Shown: positions 1-5,181 of the stretch, in pieces
Layout of the letters: every line of letters starts with the position of its first letter
How positions within the stretch are numbered: the first letter of the stretch is position 1
Source: Flavobacteriia bacterium
GTDB taxonomy: Bacteria; Bacteroidota; Bacteroidia; Flavobacteriales; Flavobacteriaceae
Length of the DNA: 5,623 bases
Direction: 5' to 3'
Assembly (NCBI GenBank): GCA_003973375.1
Contig: QNYL01000308.1
Span: forward strand, 1-5,623
Made by a program: the position numbers and the translations under genes
Notes under the pieces: model-generated
What the model was told of the DNA's origin: nothing
The model's database searches: none
Seen by the model: the letters and a program-made list of their open reading frames with translations, nothing else

Positions 1-267
1 TTCCGAGGAGGAAAGTAAGTTAGCGCCATTGGGGAACTGGATGCTCCATGAGCGTAGTCCATCGACGGCGTAGTCGGAATAAGAGACGACCGTGCCTCCG
101 TTGACACCAGAGTCGGTGGGTGTCCAGGTTTTGGAAATGGTGCGCCTGACAGCGGTGCCGTGAGCCGTCATGGGTTTGGTTTCAGAGAAGGAGATTTGAT
201 CGACATCGTAGTCGATACTGCCGTTGGCATTGAGATCGAGAACCCCTGCTCTTAATGTATCCCGTAG
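1..267 (-). pseudogene. RHS/YD-repeat-like protein fragment, 5'-truncated, continues past left edge
   Basis: Read on the minus strand from 267 down to 1, this is 89 stop-free codons that look protein-coding. The peptide includes 'LDLNANGSIDYDVD', a calcium-loop-like or linker pattern, and 'VVSYSDYAVDGLRSWSIQF', which resembles the strand-turn repeats of large RHS/YD-repeat surface proteins in PVC bacteria. An in-frame TAA lies immediately upstream (268-270). No start codon precedes the coding-like residues; the first in-frame ATG is internal (169-171). The 5' part of the gene therefore appears lost, leaving a downstream piece whose 3' end is outside the window. G+C content is clearly higher than in the rest of the window, suggesting a different origin or a gene-graveyard remnant. 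The family call is recognition by eye. It could be another repeat-rich secreted protein, or translation could begin at 171. Confidence 0.45.
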
Positions 268-348
268 TTATTTCTTTTAATATCATGATCGATAACCTCA
301 CGTTTAAGTTGGTTCGATAACGTGAGAGTCACAATCATTTCAACTACG
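263..348. repeat. Nested inverted repeat (CGTAGTT...AACTACG enclosing CTCACGTT...AACGTGAG)
   Basis: The outer arms CGTAGTT (263-269) and AACTACG (342-348) are perfect 7-bp complements. Inside them CTCACGTT (297-304) and AACGTGAG (319-326) form a perfect 8-bp stem with a 14-nt loop. The outer left arm overlaps the point where the RHS-like reading frame is closed by TAA, so the 86-bp unit could be a small inserted element or part of a breakpoint. The two dyads are not exactly concentric (centres about 305.5 and 311.5). There is no T-tract to support a terminator. Confidence 0.4.
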
Positions 349-353
349 TCCCC

Positions 354-368
354 TAACGCCCCCCGTTA
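354..368. repeat. Short inverted repeat TAACG-C5-CGTTA
   Basis: A perfect 5-bp dyad closes a loop of five cytosines. It lies between the nested inverted repeat and the larger hairpin at 380-408. Alone it could easily be chance; it is listed because it belongs to a run of four dyads in about 150 bases. Confidence 0.3.
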
Positions 369-379
369 AATATCAATTA

Positions 380-408
380 AGTGGGGTAAGTTTGTAACTA
401 GCCCCACT
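380..408. repeat. Strong hairpin AGTGGGG...CCCCACT with inner AGTT-TGT-AACT stem
   Basis: The arms AGTGGGG (380-386) and CCCCACT (402-408) pair perfectly. After a T.G wobble and one mismatch, AGTT (389-392) and AACT (396-399) continue the stem around a 3-nt loop TGT. This is the strongest secondary structure in the left intergenic region. Neither flank has a clean T-run, so a terminator role for the upstream sulfatase transcript (minus strand) is possible but not demonstrated. It could also be the end of a mobile element. Confidence 0.45.
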
Positions 409-512
409 CATTCGACCTTTGACGAGGCTAGTATAAAATTGGCCTTCAGTCGATAAAGGTGTTAATATAAATTAAGTTATATCCAAAGTAAGCTTGCCAT
501 ATATAACAACAC

Positions 513-543
513 GCTGAAGAAACTCATCAAATATAATTTCAGC
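513..543 (-). terminator. Possible weak terminator hairpin after the sulfatase gene
   Basis: TTCAGC (538-543) and GCTGAA (513-518) form a 6-bp stem 8 nt beyond the sulfatase stop codon on the minus strand, with a 19-nt A+T-rich loop. The downstream sequence on that strand is GT-rich rather than a T-run, so efficiency as an intrinsic terminator is doubtful. The position makes a role in ending sulfatase transcription plausible. Confidence 0.25.
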
Positions 544-551
544 CGTTTATT

Positions 552-1973
552 TTAATGGCGCTTACCTTTTTTCTTTTTACCGTGCTTCTTTTTCTTGGTT
601 TTGGTTTTAGATTTATAATCTTTACCGATATTAACTGATTTAAATGACTCACCTAACGATTTAATGGGGTAGAGATCACTTGAAACATGAGATTTCTTCA
701 TGATTTTTTCTGCTTTTGCCACGACCTCAGGATTAGATTTTGCTATATTCTTTTTTTCATAGGGGTCTTTGGATAGATCGTATAACTCCACCTTTGATTT
801 TGATCTAAGCGCCTTAAACTTGCCAAATCGAACAGCTTGAGTCCCAGCAAGCTCCCAATACATAGAAGAGTGAGTCTTTTGTTTTCCTTTTCCAAGAAGA
901 GTGGGAACAATACTAATGCCGTCAGTTGGTTTGGTAACCTTCACTCCTGCAAGCTCCGCAAAGGTAGGTAACATATCATAGAGAATCGTGGTATGATCGG
1001 ACACCCTACCTGGAGCAATTTTACCTGGCCAGTAGGCAATAAAAGGTTCGCGGATACCACCTTCGTGGAGATTCGATTTCCGTCCTGCATATTTGCCGGC
1101 ACTGTTAAAAAAGTTAATGATTTTTTTTCCGTATGGTCCGTTATCCGAGGTAAAAATAATCAACGTATCCTTTTCAATTCCTTTATCTTTGAGAAGTTGC
1201 AAAATTTTTCCTATATCGCGATCCAAACGTGAAATCATTGCCGCGTATGATTTATTAGCGTTAGGCCAGTCTTTATTTTTATACTGACCCAAATCTGGTG
1301 GGTTTAAGGGAATGTGTGGAATCGTGTATGCCATATAGGCAAAGAAGGGGCGTTTACCTGCGTTTTCCTCAATGAACTTGAGGTTTTCCTTCGTAAATAA
1401 ATCATGTGAATACGCCTTTTTGGTTTTTGCACTATTTCCTTTTGGAAGTTGTTCCATTTTGCGATCGCGCCATAAATAGGTCGGGTAAAAATCATGGGCG
1501 TGCCTTTGACAATTGTATCCATAAAAATGATCAAATCCTTGATTTAATGGATCGCCCCAACTCCCTGGATAACCAAGCCCCCATTTTCCTACACAGGCTG
1601 TTGCGTAGTTCGCTTTTTTAAGCAACTTGGGAATCGTTTGAGCATTTTTAGGTATTGGGATATTTCCTTCAAATGGAAGAGGAAAATTATTTCTTACAAA
1701 CCCGTGTCCAGCATGAAGACCGGTAATAAAAGAACACCTCGCAGGTGCACACAACGCACTTCCCGAATACATATTAGTCAACTTTACCCCATTTCCTGCC
1801 ATTTTGTCGAGGTTGGGTGTTTTAATCAGTTTCTGACCGTAACATCCAAGATCCCCAATCCCCATATCATCCGCCAAAATAAAGATGATATTAGGCCTTT
1901 TTTGTGTTTGAGCCGAAACGGTAACAACAAACGCAAGCAAAACTCCGAGTATGGAAAAAATTTTCTGTTTCAT
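552..1973 (-). CDS. Secreted arylsulfatase (Cys-type, formylglycine-dependent)
   Basis: This 473-residue protein hydrolyses sulfate esters, probably on polysaccharides or other organic sulfates; the substrate cannot be told from sequence. Residues 1-21 form a signal peptide: basic start, a hydrophobic stretch 'ILGVLLAFVVTVSA', and probable cleavage after Ala21. The alkaline-phosphatase-superfamily fold then shows metal ligands D35 and D36 in 'ILADD', the nucleophile motif C75-A-P-A-R79 (Cys75 becomes formylglycine), K130 in 'GKWGLG', H220 in 'IPHIPL', D277-N278, and K299 with 'EGGIREP' (304-310). 'YGYNCQRHAHDFYP' (151-164) is typical of PVC and Bacteroidota sulfatases. The active site looks complete. 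The last 20 residues are extremely basic (12 Lys). The start is chosen for the signal peptide; no Shine-Dalgarno is visible. A maturase (FGE or anSME) must be encoded elsewhere. Confidence 0.95.
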   Translation of the reverse strand: MKQKIFSILGVLLAFVVTVSAQTQKRPNIIFILADDMGIGDLGCYGQKLIKTPNLDKMAGNGVKLTNMYSGSALCAPARCSFITGLHAGHGFVRNNFPLPFEGNIPIPKNAQTIPKLLKKANYATACVGKWGLGYPGSWGDPLNQGFDHFYGYNCQRHAHDFYPTYLWRDRKMEQLPKGNSAKTKKAYSHDLFTKENLKFIEENAGKRPFFAYMAYTIPHIPLNPPDLGQYKNKDWPNANKSYAAMISRLDRDIGKILQLLKDKGIEKDTLIIFTSDNGPYGKKIINFFNSAGKYAGRKSNLHEGGIREPFIAYWPGKIAPGRVSDHTTILYDMLPTFAELAGVKVTKPTDGISIVPTLLGKGKQKTHSSMYWELAGTQAVRFGKFKALRSKSKVELYDLSKDPYEKKNIAKSNPEVVAKAEKIMKKSHVSSDLYPIKSLGESFKSVNIGKDYKSKTKTKKKKHGKKKKGKRH

Positions 1974-2039
1974 GTTTTAACGTTTCTTATGGGATATTTA
2001 GATTTTTGGATAAAAGAATCAGATTGTTGACGATAACGC

Positions 2040-2069
2040 ATTATATCGTCCTAGCAATATTGCAATCAA
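2040..2069 (-). promoter_or_regulatory. Probable sigma-70-type promoter of the sulfatase gene
   Basis: On the minus strand TTGATT (2064-2069) and a perfect TATAAT (2040-2045) are 18 bp apart. Transcription would start near 2033, leaving a leader of about 60 nt before the sulfatase ATG. The spacer contains a perfect 10-bp palindrome GCAATATTGC (2054-2063), which could be an operator or chance. This is the best-matching promoter in the window, assuming consensus -35/-10 rules hold for this organism. Confidence 0.55.
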
Positions 2070-2072
2070 GGG

Positions 2073-2111
2073 AAAAACAAAGCCCACCCTTTTGTGTGAT
2101 TGGCAACTTTG
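2073..2111 (-). terminator. Possible intrinsic terminator upstream of the sulfatase promoter
   Basis: Read on the minus strand, CAAAGTTGCC (2111-2102) can pair with GGTGGGCTTTG (2088-2078) through five Watson-Crick pairs, G.U wobbles, a one-base bulge and two G-C pairs. A TTTTT run (2077-2073) follows directly. This would end a minus-strand transcript arising from the structured island at 2112-2217, just before the sulfatase promoter. The stem is imperfect, so confidence is modest. Confidence 0.35.
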
Positions 2112-2217
2112 ACGCAGAGTTTTTATGCTGCTCTCCTGAGCCCCGCGTCGTACCGATGCGGATTCCATTTTGCTACCATAACGCCATTCTCTGTCATTGC
2201 TAGGCTAGATAGACAGA
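2112..2217. other. G+C-richer structured island, possible small RNA or dispersed repeat
   Basis: This stretch is richer in G+C than its A+T-rich flanks and is dense in dyads. On the plus strand CCGCGTCG (2143-2150) pairs with CGATGCGG (2154-2161) around TAC with one G.U pair. GCTC/GAGC (2130-2133, 2138-2141) closes a 4-nt loop. GACGC (2111-2115) can alternatively pair with GCGTC (2145-2149), a pairing exclusive of the first hairpin. TCTGTC/GACAGA (2190-2195, 2212-2217) flanks the right part. Short open frames cross it on both strands, but none has support as a gene. It could be a structured RNA, an intergenic repeat, or a mobile-element remnant. I do not recognise a known family. Confidence 0.3.
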
Positions 2218-2318
2218 AGTGTCGCTTATAGATACTTTTTGTTCTTTTTTTTGAGAAACTCATACCATTAAAAGCCCCGTTTTCACCTCTTTTAAATTTC
2301 TATCTTTTTTCTTGCCTC

Positions 2319-2366
2319 AATCAACCTGTTGTGGTCTTTTACTTTTCGTTATACATCATCTTGTAT
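2319..2366 (+). promoter_or_regulatory. Putative tandem NrdR boxes upstream of nrdGD
   Basis: Two 16-bp imperfect palindromes lie upstream of nrdG: 2319-2334 (core CAAC-CT-GTTG) and 2351-2366 (ATACA-TCATCT-TGTAT). Against the NrdR-box consensus acaCwAtATaTwGtgt they match 10 and 11 of 16 positions, and each keeps five of the six most conserved bases, including C4 and G13. Their centres are 32 bp apart, about three helical turns, the usual spacing of NrdR-box pairs that repress ribonucleotide reductase operons when dATP is plentiful. A weak promoter (TTGTGG 2329-2334, 15 bp, TATACA 2350-2355) overlaps both boxes, as expected for repression. The boxes are degenerate and were found by eye. Confidence 0.5.
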
Positions 2367-2422
2367 GACACGAGCATTAACCACTCATCTCTACCCTCTT
2401 CTAAACCCTTCATTATTAAGGT

Positions 2423-2908
2423 ATGAACTTCAGCTATCCGCAGATTGTTACACAAGAAATTCCTGGTGAAATTACACTGGCTCTTTCTATTTCAGGTTGC
2501 CCATTAAAATGCCCAGGTTGCCACTCTGCATTTACCTGGGATCCTTCTTATGGAAAGCAACTCAATCAACTCTCTCTTTCCTACATGCTGAATCAATATC
2601 AAGGGATGATAACATGTGTTTTATTTTATGGCGGTGAGTGGGAACTCGATCAACTCATCTCCCTTCTTCAATTTATCCGCAGTCAGGGGCTTCTCACCGC
2701 TCTCTATTCAGGACTCGACAAACTCCCTGAAAAACTTGTCCAAGAACTCGATTTCTTAAAAACGGGGCCTTACATTTCTCACCTTGGAGGACTAGAGTCA
2801 CCCTATACAAATCAACGCCTCATCAATACAAAAACAGGCGAAATTCTCAATCATCACTTTCTTCAACCAGACGAAAAACACACAGAAACATGGAAAAAAG
2901 CTATCTGA
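2423..2908 (+). CDS. nrdG: Anaerobic ribonucleoside-triphosphate reductase activating protein (radical SAM)
   Basis: NrdG is a cytoplasmic radical-SAM enzyme that cleaves S-adenosylmethionine to generate the glycyl radical on its partner NrdD. The 161-residue protein has the cluster motif C26-P-L-K-C30-P-G-C33 (CxxxCxxC), the SAM-contacting 'YGGEW' (G70-G71-E72), and the C-terminal signature 'KTGPYISHLGGLESPYTNQR' around 113-132. Length fits the family (E. coli NrdG is 154). The opening 'YPQIVTQEIPGEITLALSISGCPL' region fits the divergent activase subgroup that I recall as TIGR02826, which pairs with Bdellovibrio-type NrdD. That assignment is from memory. The first ATG is used; only AAGG directly before it resembles a ribosome-binding site. 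nrdD follows after 42 nt on the same strand, so the two are very likely one operon, with the NrdR-like boxes upstream. Confidence 0.93.
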   Translation: MNFSYPQIVTQEIPGEITLALSISGCPLKCPGCHSAFTWDPSYGKQLNQLSLSYMLNQYQGMITCVLFYGGEWELDQLISLLQFIRSQGLLTALYSGLDKLPEKLVQELDFLKTGPYISHLGGLESPYTNQRLINTKTGEILNHHFLQPDEKHTETWKKAI

Positions 2909-2950
2909 CCAACAGCTCTTATTTTTCCATCATTTTCCTACTCATTCGTC

Positions 2951-4756
2951 ATGAACACAGCACTAACACCCGATCAAATAAAAGATAAACAACAGTATAT
3001 CAAAAACTATATTTTCGCTAAAAATGCAGCAGATGGATCAAAACACGATCCAAACGCAAACGTCACCCTCAAAAACATCGCTACATTAGAAAACGAAATC
3101 TTTAAAGACTACTATCGCCAGATTAACCGGTCGATGATGCAAGAAAAGATTAAAGATCTTTTTGGGGAAGATTTAGCTAATGAGTATGTACGCCAGCTAG
3201 AAAATCATGAGATTTACGCTCATGACGAAACGAGTATTAAACCGTATTGTGCGTCTATTACCCTCTATCCATTTTTACTCGATGGACTTACAAAGATGGG
3301 AGGTGAATCAAAAGCTCCTAAACATCTAGAAAGTTTTTGCGGCAATTTCATCAACCTTGTTTTCGCCGTATCTAGTCAATTTGCTGGCGCTTTAGCAACG
3401 GTTGAATTTTTACTCTATTTTGACCATTTTGCTCAGCGTGAATTTGGTTCAAATTACCTAGAAACACACACCACACAAATAAATTCCAATCTTCAGCACG
3501 TCGTTTATTCCATTAATCAACCTGCAGCGAGTCGTGGATATCAAAGCACCTTTTGGAATATCTCTCTATACGATCGGCATTATTTTGAATCTCTTTTTGG
3601 CTCCTTTGTTTTTCCCAATGGCGACACTCCTAATTACGACCGCTTAGCCAAACTTCAAACGCATTTCATGAACTGGTTCAATCAGGAAAGAACCCGTTCG
3701 ATTTTAACCTTTCCGGTAGTGACAGCAGCCATCCTCAATGAAGATAACAAAGCGAAAGACAGAGAGTTTGCTTCGATGCTCGCCCAACAAATCAGCGAGG
3801 GAAATAGCTTTTTCATCTACCAATCTGAAAGTGCCGACAGCTTGGCATCATGCTGCCGTCTTCGCAATGAAATAGCGGACAATACATTTTCTTACAGCCT
3901 TGGTGCTGGTGGTGTTAGCACGGGGTCAATTAATGTCATCACTCTGAACATGAACCGCCTCGTTCAAGATGGACGTGACTTAAAACAAGAAATCAAAAAA
4001 ATCCAACGCTACCAGGTCGCGTATCTCAACATCATTCAAGAGATGCTGAAAAACAAAATGTTACCTGCTTACGATGCTGGGTTTATTTCTTTAGAAAAAC
4101 AATTTTTAACGATTGGCGTAAATGGTCTTTTAGAATCAGCTGAATACTTAGGGTTAGGGCCAGAAGATAAAAAAACCTATATCAGCTACCTTCAAAAACA
4201 ACTTGGCACGATTTATCAACTCAACCGAGAAGCTGCCAACGAATTTGGATGTCGATTTAACACAGAGATGATTCCCGCAGAATCTCTTGGAGTGCGTAAT
4301 GCCGATTGGGATAAAGCCGATGGGTATGAGGTGCCTCGCGATTGTTACAACAGCTACTTTTATCGCGTTGAAGACGAACACTGTAACTTCCTCGATAAAA
4401 TGATTCTTCACGGTCGAGAAGTCGTTGATTTTCTCGATGGAGGAAGCGCTCTCCATCTCAATCTCCACGAACATCCTACAAAAGAAGCGGCTCTCAAACT
4501 CATCGATATCGCAGCTCTTAATGGCTGTAATTATTGGTGTATTAATGTGATGTGCACTATTTGTGACGATTGTGGGTATATTGCAAAAGAAACCCGCGTA
4601 AAATGCCCCAAATGCAAATCAACAAACATCGGGCACGCCACCCGAATCATCGGCTATCTCAAGCGCATTGATCATTTTAGTAGTCCGCGTCAAAAAGAAG
4701 CGACTAAACGGTATTATGCTACGCGCGAAATGGGAACTCCTTCCGTAATGGCTTAA
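2951..4756 (+). CDS. nrdD: Class III anaerobic ribonucleoside-triphosphate reductase, short form
   Basis: NrdD reduces ribonucleotides to deoxyribonucleotides in the absence of oxygen, using a glycyl radical installed by NrdG. The 601-residue protein has the early Cys C100 in 'SIKPYCASI', the finger-loop Cys pair C301/C302 in 'SCCRLRNE' where the thiyl radical should form, and a zinc ribbon C538-x2-C541 ... C552-x2-C555. The glycyl-radical motif is R565-I-I-G568-Y-L. It begins almost directly with the catalytic domain: the ~100-residue ATP-cone of E. coli NrdD (712 aa) is absent, so allosteric shut-off by dATP through a cone is not expected. Size and sequence fit the Bdellovibrio-type family (TIGR02827, from memory), matching the divergent NrdG. 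The start lacks a Shine-Dalgarno and is preceded by a pyrimidine-rich spacer, so translation may be coupled to nrdG. The reductant (formate or a redoxin) is undetermined. Confidence 0.95.
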   Translation: MNTALTPDQIKDKQQYIKNYIFAKNAADGSKHDPNANVTLKNIATLENEIFKDYYRQINRSMMQEKIKDLFGEDLANEYVRQLENHEIYAHDETSIKPYCASITLYPFLLDGLTKMGGESKAPKHLESFCGNFINLVFAVSSQFAGALATVEFLLYFDHFAQREFGSNYLETHTTQINSNLQHVVYSINQPAASRGYQSTFWNISLYDRHYFESLFGSFVFPNGDTPNYDRLAKLQTHFMNWFNQERTRSILTFPVVTAAILNEDNKAKDREFASMLAQQISEGNSFFIYQSESADSLASCCRLRNEIADNTFSYSLGAGGVSTGSINVITLNMNRLVQDGRDLKQEIKKIQRYQVAYLNIIQEMLKNKMLPAYDAGFISLEKQFLTIGVNGLLESAEYLGLGPEDKKTYISYLQKQLGTIYQLNREAANEFGCRFNTEMIPAESLGVRNADWDKADGYEVPRDCYNSYFYRVEDEHCNFLDKMILHGREVVDFLDGGSALHLNLHEHPTKEAALKLIDIAALNGCNYWCINVMCTICDDCGYIAKETRVKCPKCKSTNIGHATRIIGYLKRIDHFSSPRQKEATKRYYATREMGTPSVMA

Positions 4757-4763
4757 ATAGTCG

Positions 4764-4796
4764 TGTTGTGGATAAATTGACCTAAAATCCACAATA
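4764..4796. promoter_or_regulatory. Inverted repeat TTGTGGAT...ATCCACAA containing a DnaA-box match
   Basis: TTGTGGAT (4766-4773) and ATCCACAA (4787-4794) are perfect 8-bp complements around a 13-nt loop, just after nrdD. Positions 4767-4775 read on the minus strand as TTATCCACA, the consensus DnaA box. The opposite arm, AAATCCACA (4785-4793), matches 7 of 9. It may be part of the transcript-end structure, a DnaA-binding site, or both; one 9-mer match alone could be chance. Confidence 0.35.
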
Positions 4797-4797
4797 A

Positions 4798-4837
4798 TAT
4801 CATCAGAAAAACAGAGTTTTCTGTTTTTCTGATGATA
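4798..4837 (+). terminator. Long perfect hairpin ending the nrdGD transcript
   Basis: Bases 4798-4815 and 4820-4837 are perfect reverse complements (18 bp) around a 4-nt loop GTTT, 41 nt after the nrdD stop codon. The arms contain an A5/T5 run (4807-4811, 4824-4828). No T-run follows the stem on either strand, so it is not a textbook intrinsic terminator. The length and perfection of the stem still make it a likely 3'-end or RNA-stabilising structure for nrdGD. Confidence 0.6.
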
Positions 4838-5103
4838 ATGCTACCTCGGTTTCACATTATTTACCTATATCTCCCTTGTTAAAAGCTATACACACAAGGT
4901 ATGAATTCCTTATAAACTCATATTTACCAAACAGCCACCGTATCCAAATAAGATTTTCATCCCTTCCAACGAACACCTATTTACAAATTCCATTTTACTA
5001 AATTAAAAGAACCTAAAATTTTCTAACCTGTTTACTTGCAAAGTTTACCAGAAAGTCCATAGTTACATCGTTAATTGTAATCTCTGACCAGTGTTTCATT
5101 TCC
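4838..5103. other. Intergenic region, no gene seen
   Basis: This 266-base A+T-rich stretch carries no credible coding sequence. A weak promoter-like pair TTGTTA (4876-4881), 18 bp, TATGAA (4900-4905) points towards floA, and CCTTGT/ACAAGG (4874-4879, 4894-4899) forms a 6-bp dyad across it. A second weak candidate, TTGCAA then CATAGT, lies at about 5036-5063. I cannot choose between them, so floA's promoter remains unassigned. Confidence 0.4.
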
Positions 5104-5181
5104 ATGGAACTTCTCAGAAAGAACACCCTGAAATACATTTTTCTTTTATCAACAACCATCAACCTCTCATTATTCTCATGA
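5104..5181 (+). CDS. Possible 25-residue hydrophobic peptide overlapping the floA start
   Basis: An ATG at 5104 opens 25 codons ending in TGA at 5179-5181. The TGA overlaps the floA ATG (5178-5180) as ATGA, an arrangement often used for translational coupling. The peptide starts '[10 protein letters not shown]' and continues as a mostly hydrophobic stretch '[15 protein letters not shown]', resembling a small membrane peptide. There is no Shine-Dalgarno in front of it, and no homology that I recognise. In Bacillus the gene before floA encodes an NfeD protein; this is far too short to be that. Chance is a serious alternative for so short a frame. Confidence 0.25.
   Translation: MELLRKNTLKYIFLLSTTINLSLFS

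Larger units (their letters stand above)
268..551. other. Intergenic region rich in inverted repeats, no gene seen
   Basis: I find no credible coding sequence on either strand in these 284 bases. The region is A+T-rich with G/C clusters, most of them arms of inverted repeats listed separately. It also has a direct repeat TCGATAAC at 289-296 and 314-321. It separates the truncated RHS-like fragment from the 3' end of the sulfatase, both on the minus strand. It may be a degenerated insertion or the debris of a deletion. I could not recognise a named element. Confidence 0.5.

Noticed and set aside
346..372. Integron attC-like core (GTTAAAT at 365-371 with TAACG nearby)
   Set aside because: GTTAAAT fits the GTTRRRY core, but no partner RYYYAAC site lies at an attC-like distance, and the local dyad is only 15 bases.
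993..2030. Several open frames in other phases over the sulfatase gene
   Set aside because: The sulfatase frame carries a full set of active-site motifs and a signal peptide, so the overlapping frames are shadows.
2006..2203. 65-codon plus-strand open frame between the sulfatase and nrdG
   Set aside because: It crosses the sulfatase promoter and the dyad-rich island, has cysteine- and proline-rich low-plausibility sequence, no ribosome-binding site and no recognisable domain.
2140..2209. Short minus-strand frames across the G+C-rich island (one begins MTENGVMVAKW, 24 codons)
   Set aside because: Too short, no recognised family, and the region is better explained by its inverted repeats; kept only as part of the island finding.
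2423..2908. Anaerobic sulfatase-maturating enzyme partner for the nearby sulfatase
   Set aside because: The protein is a radical-SAM enzyme but only 161 residues and lacks the SPASM cysteine-rich C-terminus of anSME; its motifs and its nrdD neighbour identify it as NrdG.
4154..4474. 106-codon minus-strand open frame inside nrdD
   Set aside because: It is antisense to a well-conserved part of NrdD, including the approach to the zinc ribbon, and its translation has no recognisable features.
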